Positions 53,232-61,706 of a stretch of 64,000 nt of DNA are shown here, in pieces (the stretch's first letter is position 1; every line of letters starts with the position of its first letter). Origin of the DNA: CAYMCO01 sp964388955 (GTDB taxonomy: Bacteria; Chloroflexota; Anaerolineae; Anaerolineales; E44-bin32); assembly GCA_964388955.1 (NCBI GenBank), contig CAYMCO010000006.1:111095-175094 (forward strand), given 5' to 3'. The notes beneath the pieces are model-generated. The model was not told the DNA's origin. It saw nothing but the letters and a program-made list of their open reading frames with translations, and ran no database searches. Both the position numbers and the translations under genes were made by a program.

Positions 53232-53498
53232 ATGGATCAGATCAGGTGCCCAAACTGCGGGCCTCGAAGGGTCGATGAGTTTCGATATGGAGGGGAGGCG
53301 CGTGTGAGACCCCCGGACGTCCCCGGCGGTGATTCGGGATGGGTCAGCTATTTGTACTTCAGGGAGAATCCGGACGGCCCCTTGAAAGAGTGGTGGTATC
53401 ACGGGAAGGGCTGCGGGCTGTGGTTCGTCGCCCTGCGGGACACGAGCACGCAAGAGCTGAGCTGGACACGCCTGCGGCCCCCGGAGCATGAAAGGTAA
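53232..53498 (+). CDS. soxD: Sarcosine oxidase delta-like zinc subunit
   Basis: A small 88-residue subunit with CPNCGPRRVDEFRYGGEA at the N-terminus and WWYHGKGCGLWF; the three cysteines and one histidine form the structural zinc site. It stabilises the heterotetramer. Ends 6 bases before the alpha subunit. Confidence 0.93.
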   Translation: MDQIRCPNCGPRRVDEFRYGGEARVRPPDVPGGDSGWVSYLYFRENPDGPLKEWWYHGKGCGLWFVALRDTSTQELSWTRLRPPEHER

Positions 53499-53504
53499 CC
53501 CGAA

Positions 53505-56423
53505 ATGCCAGACCAGGCCGGGACAAATCGAGTGCCGCCCTCGGGCTCGGAGACCATCGATCGGGAGCGCGCCTTTAGCTTCCAATTCGACGGACAGAGC
53601 TATGAGGCCTACGATGGCGATACGATCGCCTCCGCCCTGGCTGCAGCCGGCGTGGGGACGTTCAGCCGGTCCTTCAAATACCACCGGCGCCGCGGACTAC
53701 TGTGCATGTCGGGGGATTGCCCGAATTGTATGGTCCAAGTGGGCGAAGAGCCGAACGTGCGAGCCTGCCAGCGCAGGGTGGCGGAGGGGATGCGGGTCCG
53801 CTCGCAGAATGCGTGGCCCTCCCTCGGCTTCGACCTGATGTCCGCCATTCAGTGGTTTGGCCGGTTCCTCCCTCCCGGTTTCTACTATAAAGGGTTCCTG
53901 CGGCCGCGATGGTTGTGGCCTCTGTATGAGAAGGCGCTGCGGCGGGCAGCCGGCTTGGGGAGAGTCCCTCCAGAACCTCCGGGACGCCTCTTCGATGAGC
54001 GCAATATGCGTTGTGAAGTGCTGGTGGTTGGAGCTGGGCCGGCCGGCCTGGCGGCGGCCGGGGCCGCTGGGGCGCGCGGCGCGGATGTGGTTTTGCTGGA
54101 GAGAGAGGATGATCTCGGCGGGCATCTGCGCTATCGAGGCGGCCTGATCGGCGGGCGTGAGGCGCAGGAGCATGCCGAGCGCCTCGCAGATCAGGCGATT
54201 TCGCAGCCGAGAGTCCGCGCGCTCAAAGACGCGCTGGCTTTTGGGTGGTACGAGGGAAACTGCATCGCCGCCGTGCGAGGGCGAGAGTTGATAAGAGTGT
54301 TCTTTGATAGCGTGGTGATCGCCGCAGGGGCCCGTGAGAGCATGATCGGGTTTGAGAACAATGACCTGCCCGGGACCATGTTCAGCGGCGCGGCGCAGCG
54401 GCTCCTTCGACTGTACGGTGTTCGGCCGGGCCGGCGCGCGTTGGTGCTGGCCTGGAAAGCCAATCCGCATGCCCTCCGGATGGCAGGGGATCTTTCCGCC
54501 GCGGGCGCTGAGGTGATCCTGGCAGGTGAAGGGTATGAAAGGGGGGATCTGGGCCCCGCGGGGGACCCCGTGGCCAAGCGGGTTGAAGTGCTGCCGGGCA
54601 CGAGGATCCTCCGGGCACTGGGGAGAAAGCGCGTGCAGGGGGCGATTCTATCCAGCACGAAGCGCGCCGGTGAGCGGCAGGTGGATTGCGACCTGTTGAT
54701 CCTGGCAACTCCGCTCGAGCCGCTGGAAGGTCTGCTGCGGCAAGCGGGAGGGGCGCTCGAGTGGGACGCCAAGACCGGCCGCTTCGACCCGCATGGGTTG
54801 CCCTGCGGGGCATTCGTCGTGGGAGGCGCCCGGGGCATTCATGACGCCGAGACGGCGCAAGCCCAAGGGAGATGGGCGGGGGAGCGCGCTGCGGCGCGGC
54901 TGGGCTACGGATCCAGCCCCGGCACCCTAACGGCGGGCTTCACGGACGGGGGAAATGGGGAGGGGCTCCGCCGACGCGCCTCGGCGCCTTCCCCGGGCGA
55001 GCCCCGGGGCATTGGCAAGCGCGAGTTTGTCTGTCTGTGTGAGGATGTGACGCGCGCGGATGTCCTCTACGCCTTGCATGAGGGGTACGAGCGCGTGGAG
55101 CTGCTCAAGCGCTACAGCACGGTGGGCATGGGGCCGTGCCAGGGCAAGATGTGCGCGCGCCTGGTGGCGGAGCTTGTAGCCGAGTGCCGCGGAGAGATGC
55201 CGGGAGCGATCGTGCGGACAACATCGCGGCCCCCTGCGGACCCGGTCAAGCTCGGTGTGCTGCGCGGCAGGCCCATGAACCCCCGCAGATTGACGCCGAT
55301 GCATTCCTGGCACGAAGGGAACGGCGGGAGGCTGATCGTGGCTGGCGCCTGGATGCGCCCGGAGGACTACGGAGATCCGCAGGGGGAAGCGCGCGCCGTG
55401 CGAGAAGCGGTAGGTTTGATCGATGTGAGCACCTTGGGCAAGATCCTGCTGCATGGGTCGGACGCGGCAACGCTGCTGGAGCAGCTGTATACCAACCGCT
55501 GGCAGGGGCTGAGAGTCGGTCGGGCTCGCTATGGGGTGATGCTAAATGAGGAAGGGGTGGTGATGGATGACGGCGTCACCGCCCGTCTGGATGACGATCT
55601 GTACTACATGTCCACCACCTCCGGGGGGTCGGAGCGAGTGTATGAGTGGATCGAGTGGTGGTTGGCGAGCGCCCTGGACCTGGAGGTGCACGCCCTGCAG
55701 GTGACAGACCTGCATGCCGCCATGAATCTGGCCGGCCCCCGCGCGCGGCGCACGCTCGCCAAGGTCGTCAGAGGGGTGGATCTCACGCCCGAGGGGTTTC
55801 CGTACATGCATGTGCGCGAGGGACTTGTGGCGGGTGCGCCGGCGATCCTGCTGCGGCTTGGATTCACGGGAGAACTGAGTTATGAAGTGCATGTCCCCAG
55901 CGGATATGGCCTGCAGGTCTGGGAGGCGTTGTTGGAAGCGGGGCGGGAGTTTGGCATCCGGCCTTTCGGCCTGGAGGCGCAGCGGGTGCTGCGATTGGAA
56001 AAGGGGCACATCATCGTCGGGCAGGACACCGATAGCCTGACCGATCCGCTGGGCGCAGGCTTGGAATGGGCGGTGAAGTGGGAGAAGAGGACCTTCTTCG
56101 GCAAGCGATCGCTCGGACGGCTGCGCTCCACGCCCTCCCGGAATCGCCTTGTGGGGTTCGAAGCCTCTGGAAATACTCCTCCGGAGGAGGGGGATCAAGT
56201 CGTGCGACCCGGTCAAGGCCCGATCGGGTTGGAGATAATCGGTCGGGTGACCAGCGCGCGCTTCAGCTTGACCCTGGGCAAAGTGATTGGGCTGTGCTGG
56301 CTGCCGGAGGGCAGCGCCGCGCCGGGGACATGGATTCAAATCCGGTCACGCGGGGAAGTGCGCTCCGGAAAGGTGGCAGCGCTGCCTTTCTACGATCCTG
56401 CGGGCGAGCGCCTGCGGGCATAG
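53505..56423 (+). CDS. soxA: Sarcosine oxidase alpha-like subunit with two retained Fe-S sites
   Basis: A 972-residue protein. Residues about 25-95: ferredoxin-like domain (Fer2_4) with cysteines LLCMSGDCPNCMVQV and VRACQRR. Residues about 165-460: FAD/NAD Rossmann domains (VLVVGAGPAGLAAAGAAG). Residues about 505-555: BFD-like [2Fe-2S] domain with CLCEDV and GMGPCQGKMC. Residues about 585-970: GcvT-like folate-binding domain. In the heterotetrameric oxidases I know, the ferredoxin and BFD cysteines are lost; here both sets are present. The protein therefore resembles amine dehydrogenases that pass electrons on, while the GcvT domain would take formaldehyde units to THF. Confidence 0.93.
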   Translation: MPDQAGTNRVPPSGSETIDRERAFSFQFDGQSYEAYDGDTIASALAAAGVGTFSRSFKYHRRRGLLCMSGDCPNCMVQVGEEPNVRACQRRVAEGMRVRSQNAWPSLGFDLMSAIQWFGRFLPPGFYYKGFLRPRWLWPLYEKALRRAAGLGRVPPEPPGRLFDERNMRCEVLVVGAGPAGLAAAGAAGARGADVVLLEREDDLGGHLRYRGGLIGGREAQEHAERLADQAISQPRVRALKDALAFGWYEGNCIAAVRGRELIRVFFDSVVIAAGARESMIGFENNDLPGTMFSGAAQRLLRLYGVRPGRRALVLAWKANPHALRMAGDLSAAGAEVILAGEGYERGDLGPAGDPVAKRVEVLPGTRILRALGRKRVQGAILSSTKRAGERQVDCDLLILATPLEPLEGLLRQAGGALEWDAKTGRFDPHGLPCGAFVVGGARGIHDAETAQAQGRWAGERAAARLGYGSSPGTLTAGFTDGGNGEGLRRRASAPSPGEPRGIGKREFVCLCEDVTRADVLYALHEGYERVELLKRYSTVGMGPCQGKMCARLVAELVAECRGEMPGAIVRTTSRPPADPVKLGVLRGRPMNPRRLTPMHSWHEGNGGRLIVAGAWMRPEDYGDPQGEARAVREAVGLIDVSTLGKILLHGSDAATLLEQLYTNRWQGLRVGRARYGVMLNEEGVVMDDGVTARLDDDLYYMSTTSGGSERVYEWIEWWLASALDLEVHALQVTDLHAAMNLAGPRARRTLAKVVRGVDLTPEGFPYMHVREGLVAGAPAILLRLGFTGELSYEVHVPSGYGLQVWEALLEAGREFGIRPFGLEAQRVLRLEKGHIIVGQDTDSLTDPLGAGLEWAVKWEKRTFFGKRSLGRLRSTPSRNRLVGFEASGNTPPEEGDQVVRPGQGPIGLEIIGRVTSARFSLTLGKVIGLCWLPEGSAAPGTWIQIRSRGEVRSGKVAALPFYDPAGERLRA

Positions 56424-56432
56424 GAGCGCTTC

Positions 56433-57134
56433 TTGCTGGAAACACGATCTGAATTGAGGCGCGAGTCTCCGCTGGAGCACCTGCCCCGGCGTGAAGCGGC
56501 CGCTGCCAGCCCGGCTGGGATGGAACGGGTGCTGTCGGATGCGGCCGTCATCGCTGATGCCAGCCATCTGGGTTCGCTGCTGGTGCGGGGCGCTCACTCA
56601 GCGGAGATGCTCGAGGCGATTTTGAGTGTGGGATGCGACCGGGTGGGCGATGTGGCGATCGTGGAGGGGATCGCTTTCGGGCGCCGCAGGTCGGACGAAT
56701 TTGAGATCATCGCACCGTCCCCGGAAGTGGCAGCCGCGCTGCGAGAGGGAATTCAATCTCGCCCACGCCCCGGCCTGATTTCCACCCTGGATGTCAGCCA
56801 TGGCCGCGCGGGGATCTTCGTCGCCGGTGCCCTCGCGGCGGAGGCACTGATGAAGCTGTGCGCAGTCGATCTTTCGCATAGCCGTTTTTCCGACCGGCGA
56901 ATCGCACAGGCTGGTGTGGCGAAGGTGAGGGCTTCGATCGTGCGCTGCGATAAGGCGGGGCTTCCGGTCTTCTATCTGGGCACGGCCAGATCTCTCGGTC
57001 CGTACCTATGGGGCCAGTTGGCCGGGGTAGTCTCCGGCCTGGGCGGTCATGCCGCCTCGGAAGAGGAGGAGCGGTGGTTCAAGGGCTGGCCCGCGGAGGG
57101 AGGCGGGTCTGATTGGAAAGCTCCCGTCGGCTGA
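56433..57134 (+). CDS. soxG: Sarcosine oxidase gamma-like subunit
   Basis: A 233-residue GcvT-related subunit. N-terminal RRESPLEHLPR matches the SoxG leader xxRSPLE; the core has VDLSHSRFSDRRIAQAGVAKV and YLGTARSLGPYLW. It completes the heterotetramer. The likely start is TTG at 56433 with GGAGCG upstream. Confidence 0.85.
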   Translation: MLETRSELRRESPLEHLPRREAAAASPAGMERVLSDAAVIADASHLGSLLVRGAHSAEMLEAILSVGCDRVGDVAIVEGIAFGRRRSDEFEIIAPSPEVAAALREGIQSRPRPGLISTLDVSHGRAGIFVAGALAAEALMKLCAVDLSHSRFSDRRIAQAGVAKVRASIVRCDKAGLPVFYLGTARSLGPYLWGQLAGVVSGLGGHAASEEEERWFKGWPAEGGGSDWKAPVG

Positions 57135-57149
57135 AAGGAGCGGTATTCG

Positions 57150-58481
57150 ATGTCCGATTTGCCGAAGCGCAAGCGGTTTGTCATCATCGGGGCCGGCATC
57201 CACGGCCTGAGCACCGCATGGCACCTTTCGAAGCTGCTCAAGGCCAGGGGTGAGGGGTCGGGGGAGGATGTCGTCGTGCTGGACAAGACCGGGGCTGGCG
57301 CCGGCGCCTCCGGGATCGCCTGTGGGGTGGTGCGAAACTTCTATTTTCAGCCGGCCATGGGCGGGGTGATGCGCGCCAGCGTGGAGGTCTGGGAGGAGAA
57401 TGCGAGCGCGCTCCATTATCATCCGGTGGGCTACCTCGCCGCAGTGGGTCCGGCACAGGCGTCGGATCTGGAGGACATCTATGCAAGGCAGGAGCGGGAG
57501 GGCTACCGCTCGGCGCTGATACGCGGCGAGCGGCGGGTTGGGGGGTACATGCGGGTGATGTTTCCGGATTGGCAGGCCCCAGGGCTCACCGCGGTTCTGC
57601 ATGAGAAACAAGGCGGATTTGCCTTTAACAAACCCTCCGTTCTTGGCCTCCTGGGCCTGGCGCAATCCGAAGGCGTGCGCGTGCTGGAGGGAGTCGAGGC
57701 GACGGGGTTCGAGATGCGGGGAGGCGCGGTGCGACATGTGCGCACGGACAAGGGGGAAATCAGCGCCGAACAAGTGGTGATCGCCGTTGGCCCTTGGATC
57801 CAGCATGTCTGGGGCCTGCTGGACCTGCCCGGGCATATCGATATCCATACCTCTGATGGGAAGGTGATCGAAGATCATGCCATGTGGACCTTCTGGCGGC
57901 TGCAGGAAGGCGAGATCCGCATCCCGCCTGAGCAATACACCACCGCTTCCGGCGAGTACCCGCCGGTCATCCATGTGGATTCGAGCGAGCCGCTGTACTC
58001 CGATCGCAGTGGAGAAATGATCACGGGGGATCTATGGGGGATTTATTTCAAGCGGGACAGGGAAGGGGTCCAGGGCGGCGCGGTGCCGGAGAAGCTCGGG
58101 GAGCATGCCCAGGTGGATCCATATCCCTTCAGTGACGAGTCTCAGGAGTGTGTCGTCCATGAGGACTTCGTCGATTACTGGACCTCGGGGCTGGCGCACT
58201 GTATGTCGCGCTTCGAGGGGGGTTATTCAAACTATCGGCGAGCCCCCTCCGGCGGGATCGGCGCGTTTTCGGCGGACAGCTTCCCCGTTTTTGATTACAT
58301 GAAGGACAATGTCTATGTGATCGCCGACAGCAATCACGGTTATAAGATGATCGGCGTGGGCCGGGAAGTCGCCCAGGTCTTGCTCGGAGGGGCGAGCGCC
58401 GTGCTTGAGCCATTCCGGTTCTCCCGCTTTGCTTCCGGCGGCCTGCATCCTGTTTCAAGCAGTCCATATCCATGGAGCTAG
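57150..58481 (+). CDS. FAD-dependent amine oxidoreductase (DAO family)
   Basis: A 443-residue single-domain flavoprotein with FVIIGAGIHGLSTAWHLSK at the N-terminus, GASGIACGVVRNFYFQP, and NVYVIADSNHGYKMIGVG near the C-terminus. It resembles SoxB and dimethylglycine dehydrogenase but lacks a GcvT domain. It may oxidise dimethylglycine or a related N-methyl amine ahead of the tetramer. ATG at 57150 has AAAGGAG upstream. Confidence 0.9.
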   Translation: MSDLPKRKRFVIIGAGIHGLSTAWHLSKLLKARGEGSGEDVVVLDKTGAGAGASGIACGVVRNFYFQPAMGGVMRASVEVWEENASALHYHPVGYLAAVGPAQASDLEDIYARQEREGYRSALIRGERRVGGYMRVMFPDWQAPGLTAVLHEKQGGFAFNKPSVLGLLGLAQSEGVRVLEGVEATGFEMRGGAVRHVRTDKGEISAEQVVIAVGPWIQHVWGLLDLPGHIDIHTSDGKVIEDHAMWTFWRLQEGEIRIPPEQYTTASGEYPPVIHVDSSEPLYSDRSGEMITGDLWGIYFKRDREGVQGGAVPEKLGEHAQVDPYPFSDESQECVVHEDFVDYWTSGLAHCMSRFEGGYSNYRRAPSGGIGAFSADSFPVFDYMKDNVYVIADSNHGYKMIGVGREVAQVLLGGASAVLEPFRFSRFASGGLHPVSSSPYPWS

Positions 58482-58497
58482 GCGGAGGAGATCTCTA

Positions 58498-58968
58498 TTG
58501 AGAAGCTGGTTGCAGAATCATCCCGCACTCTTGGAAGGCGCGTATCAGATCGTTGAGGCGGTCTTGCGGTTCGCCCAACCGCTGATCCGGGGCGTCGGAT
58601 ACGGATATTTGGAAGGCATATTCGAGGTGGGCGAGCGGGTCACCAAGGGCCCGCTTTTCGATTGCCGGATGTGCGGTATGTGCAATTTGCGCGGCACCGG
58701 CATGACCTGCCCGATGACCTGCCCGAAGCACCTGCGCAACGGACCCTGCGGGGGGGTGCGGCAGAACGGCAAGTGCGAGGTCGAGCCCGAGATGGACTGC
58801 GTCTGGCTCCAGGGCTGGGAGCGGTCTAAGAAGATGGCGGTCTATGGCGACCTCTTTTTGGATTATCACCCCCCTGTGGACTACCGGCTGGAAGGCACTT
58901 CGGCCTGGCTGAACGCGATGAAGGAGTGGGATGACGCCGCAGCGGAAAGGCGGTCTCCCGGGCGATAG
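58498..58968 (+). CDS. Methylene-THF reductase C-terminal-domain protein (MetV-like)
   Basis: A 156-residue cysteine-rich protein. The domain has CRMCGMCNLRGTGMTCPMTC, then CPKHLRNGPCGG and GKCEVE, as in the zinc/Fe-S MTHFR_C family (MetV of acetogens). MetV pairs with MetF; a MetF domain occurs at 44196 in this window but not adjacent. TTG start at 58498 with GGAGGAG seven bases upstream. Its place at the end of the methylamine operon supports a role in THF-linked methyl oxidation or reduction. Confidence 0.87.
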   Translation: MRSWLQNHPALLEGAYQIVEAVLRFAQPLIRGVGYGYLEGIFEVGERVTKGPLFDCRMCGMCNLRGTGMTCPMTCPKHLRNGPCGGVRQNGKCEVEPEMDCVWLQGWERSKKMAVYGDLFLDYHPPVDYRLEGTSAWLNAMKEWDDAAAERRSPGR

Positions 58969-59053
58969 CCATGGCGATTTGGAGGGTTTTCGATGGGCGA
59001 CGAACGACAAACGATAGGTGACGAACGACCAACGACGAACGGTGGCAGCCATC

Positions 59054-59149
59054 AGCTTTCAGCGATCAGCCCTCAGCTGGCGAGCATTGCGGAAGGTGAA
59101 ATCGGGCTCTGTTGCTCGCTGACGAGGCGATAGCTGACCGCTGAAAGCT
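59054..59149. repeat. Long-range inverted repeat in intergenic region
   Basis: Arms AGCTTTCAGCGATCAGC (59054-59070) and its complement with one mismatch (59133-59149). The stretch 58969-60560 has no intact gene; it starts with short repeated words of the type CGAACGAC (58995-59040) and carries the elements listed next. Confidence 0.6.
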
Positions 59150-59461
59150 GAAAGCCGGGTGAGCTTTCAATCTGCCGCATTCAACATTCGACCCGCTCCC
59201 ATTGGATCGATGCGGATTGGGAGCGTTCCATTTCAAGGGGCAGACGCATTTGAAGATGGAAGCCGCACCGGCCCTTCGTCGTCCTAACATCTCCGCACGG
59301 CCCGATGTCGCAGACTCGCGGCCGCGGTGAGGCTTTCCCTGCCGCCGGCGCCTTCCGGCTTCCCCCTACCGCGAACCCCTCCCGCCGCGCCGCCTGCGAT
59401 GATTGAGAAGTCAAGGTCACGCGCGGGGGAAGGGCCGATTGAACGTGGGGTTGTCCCAAAA

Positions 59462-59558
59462 GGGGCGTCTCTACAAATGCGCTCGCGGCCTGCCAGTTCT
59501 CTTGGCGCGTTCATGCCCGGCCGAGGACCCGTAGGGGCGGTTCGCGAATCGCCCCTAC
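59462..59558. repeat. 97-base direct repeat, copy 1
   Basis: Appears identical to 59987-60083. It begins with half of a GTAGAGACGCCCC palindrome and ends with a full 28-base palindrome (59531-59558, arms GTAGGGGCG). Confidence 0.85.
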
Positions 59559-59601
59559 CCGATCCGGACCCCCCCTTCAGATGGGAATCTCTCATCGTAT
59601 C

Positions 59602-59629
59602 GTAGAGACGTTGCATGCAACGTCTCTAC
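59602..59629. repeat. Perfect 28-base palindrome
   Basis: Arms GTAGAGACG around centre TTGCATGCAA. Variants at 46992-47019 and 49073-49100. Confidence 0.85.
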
Positions 59630-59727
59630 GCGGCAATCCACATGAGGATGCAGTCAGAGAGATCACGTCTGCGATCTCACCGAAACCCGGCAGCCTCGGC
59701 GCGGTCATCCGCTCATGAAGGCCCGCG

Positions 59728-59886
59728 CTCACCCGGAACGTGACGAAGATCCTCCCCTCCTTCGCCTGGCAGCGCGGTCACCACGACCACATCATCCGCG
59801 AGCATGAGGACCTGGCACATATGCGGCGCTATTTCCGCCTCAACCCTGTCAAATGGGCTCTGAACCGGTATTATCGCCCGACCTGA
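59728..59886 (+). pseudogene. REP-associated tyrosine transposase remnant (3' end)
   Basis: An open stretch ending in TGA at 59884-59886 reads VTKILPSFAWQRGHHDHII, then REHEDLAHMRRYFRLNPVKW, which matches the C-terminal part of Y1-type (IS200-like/RAYT) transposases. The N-terminal catalytic HUH region is missing. It lies amid palindromic repeats, the kind of sequence such enzymes mobilise. Confidence 0.7.
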
Positions 59887-59970
59887 CCCCGTCCCCGTCG
59901 TCCGCACGGGCCGCCCGGCCCCAAACACAACCCGCATCCCCCGCCGGGGGAACAACCACCCCCCACTGCC

Positions 59971-59999
59971 GTAGAGACGCCCCGGCGGGGCGTCTCTAC
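59971..59999. repeat. Perfect 29-base palindrome
   Basis: Arms GTAGAGACGCCCC around GGC. Related copies at 46887-46915 and 48968-48996. Overlaps the beginning of repeat copy 2. Confidence 0.85.
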
Positions 60000-60083
60000 A
60001 AATGCGCTCGCGGCCTGCCAGTTCTCTTGGCGCGTTCATGCCCGGCCGAGGACCCGTAGGGGCGGTTCGCGAATCGCCCCTAC
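59987..60083. repeat. 97-base direct repeat, copy 2
   Basis: Second copy of 59462-59558, 525 bases downstream. The transposase remnant lies between the two copies. Confidence 0.85.
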
Positions 60084-60167
60084 ACGACATGGAAGACCCC
60101 TCCGGCGACGATGATTTCGCCATCGAGTGATCCGGCCCACACGATTCCCCCCTCACGGCCAACCGTA

Positions 60168-60343
60168 GGGGCTGTCCCAAGAGAAGCTTATTGGCGGTCG
60201 TATCCGGCAATTGAGCGCAGAATGCGGGGCAGAAAAAAGAGAACGGGCGGTATAGAAACCGCCGGTTTCTCCTTCTTTTCTGCCCCGGTCCCCGCGCGCA
60301 TCTACGGCCTTTGGTCGTCACGACGTTCTCTTGGGGCAGTCCC
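60168..60343. mobile_element. MITE-like element with TA target duplication
   Basis: 176 bases bounded by inverted ends GGGGCTGTCCCAAGAGAA (60168-60185) and its complement with two mismatches (60326-60343). TA flanks both ends (60166-60167, 60344-60345). An inner inverted repeat (GGGGCAGAAAA at 60226 with TTTTCTGCCCC at 60276) makes the element largely self-complementary. No transposase gene inside. Confidence 0.65.
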
Positions 60344-60523
60344 TAACTCTTCCCCTCCCCCAACGACAAGCCCACCGCGGAGGGCGGTCCAGGCAAGTTG
60401 GGGGGAGCAAAGGCGGTGGGGGTATGTGCATGCCTGGGCCTCGGACTGTAGGGCACCTGGTTCAAGCGCACCCCGCAGGGCCTCGCCCCCCAAGTTCGCG
60501 CACTGCCATGCCGGTTGGCTTAA

Positions 60524-60553
60524 TTGCCTGCCGGGGCGCGGCAGGTCTATACT
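60524..60553 (+). promoter_or_regulatory. Promoter of alanine racemase
   Basis: -35 TTGCCT (60524-60529), 18-base spacer, -10 TATACT (60548-60553). The start point would fall at about 60560, right at the ATG, implying a leaderless mRNA. Fits the absence of a ribosome-binding site. Confidence 0.55.
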
Positions 60554-60560
60554 ATGCGAC

Positions 60561-61673
60561 ATGAGGAGCGTAGAACGCTACGCGACGTGGGTGGAAGTCG
60601 ATCTCAAGGCCATCGAGCGCAATGTTCGCTACTTCGCGGAGCGCAGTGAAGCCATTGTAATGGCCGTGGTCAAGGCGGACGGTTACGGCCACGGCGCAGT
60701 GCGGTGTGCCCGGGCCGCACTCGAGGGCGGCGCGACCTGGCTTGGGGTGGCCCGGCCGGAAGAAGCCCTTGAGCTGCGCGGCGCGGGCCTGGATGATCCG
60801 ATCCTGATCCTGGGTATGACGCCTCCGGAGGCCATTCCAGGGATGATATCGGAGCGCGTTTCGATGACGGTGTGGGACCGCGCCGGCATTCAGGCGATGG
60901 AGCAGGCCGCCCGCAACATCGGATGTACCGCCCGACTGCACCTCAAAGTAGACACGGGCATGAGCCGCCTGGGAGTCCAGGTCGATGGCGCGCTCGCGCT
61001 CGCCCGCGAGCTGGCAGGGATGAACCACGTCCTCTTTGAGGGCCTATTCAGCCACTACGCGCGCGCAGATGAACGGGATCCCAGCCCCACGGAGCATCAG
61101 CGGCGCTTCCTCTTGGAGTTGTTGAGTGTCTTGGAGGCCCATTCTCTCCGCCCACCGCTCGTCCATATCGCAAACTCGGCAGCCAGCTTGACAGGGCCGG
61201 AGCACCACTTCGATATGTTGCGCGCGGGTATAGCCATCTACGGGCTGCATCCGTCGCCCGAGTGCCCGCTGCCGGCGTCCTTCCGGCCGGCACTGGCATG
61301 GAAGACGCAGCTCGCACAGGTCAAGACGCTCCCGCCCGGAAAGGGAATCAGCTACGGGCACATCTACACCACCGTGTCCGAGGAGCGTATCGGAACCTTG
61401 CCGGTGGGCTATGCGGATGGCTTTCGCCGGCGCGAAGGCAATCAGGTCTTGGTGAGGGGGGTGCAGGTGCCGGTGGTGGGGAGGGTATGCATGGATCAAT
61501 GCATGGTCTCTCTCGACCGGGTTCCTGTTGCGCGTGCGGGAGATGAAGTGGTAATCATCGGTTCACAGGGCGATGCCCGTATCGGTGCGGAGGAGATCGC
61601 CCGGCGTTGGGACACCATTAACTATGAGGTCGTATGTGGGATCGGGCCGCGCGTGCCGCGCATCTACTCCTGA
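60561..61673 (+). CDS. alr: Alanine racemase
   Basis: Interconverts L- and D-alanine for peptidoglycan, PLP-dependent, cytoplasmic, 370 residues. The PLP lysine is Lys38 in VVKADGYGHGA; the catalytic tyrosine is near residue 265 in GISYGHIYTT; RVCMDQCMV and GYADGFRR are further family marks. ATG 60561 was chosen because it opens the homologous N-terminus (ATWVEVDLKAIERN). An open frame upstream to 60111 passes through the MITE and is not coding. Confidence 0.94.
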   Translation: MRSVERYATWVEVDLKAIERNVRYFAERSEAIVMAVVKADGYGHGAVRCARAALEGGATWLGVARPEEALELRGAGLDDPILILGMTPPEAIPGMISERVSMTVWDRAGIQAMEQAARNIGCTARLHLKVDTGMSRLGVQVDGALALARELAGMNHVLFEGLFSHYARADERDPSPTEHQRRFLLELLSVLEAHSLRPPLVHIANSAASLTGPEHHFDMLRAGIAIYGLHPSPECPLPASFRPALAWKTQLAQVKTLPPGKGISYGHIYTTVSEERIGTLPVGYADGFRRREGNQVLVRGVQVPVVGRVCMDQCMVSLDRVPVARAGDEVVIIGSQGDARIGAEEIARRWDTINYEVVCGIGPRVPRIYS

Positions 61674-61706
61674 TCGAGCGGTGGATGCGAGCCCCCATCC
61701 GCCCAG

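Noticed and set aside
60111..60560. N-terminal extension of alanine racemase
   Set aside because: Reads through the MITE-like element and a promoter; homologous sequence starts at 60561.
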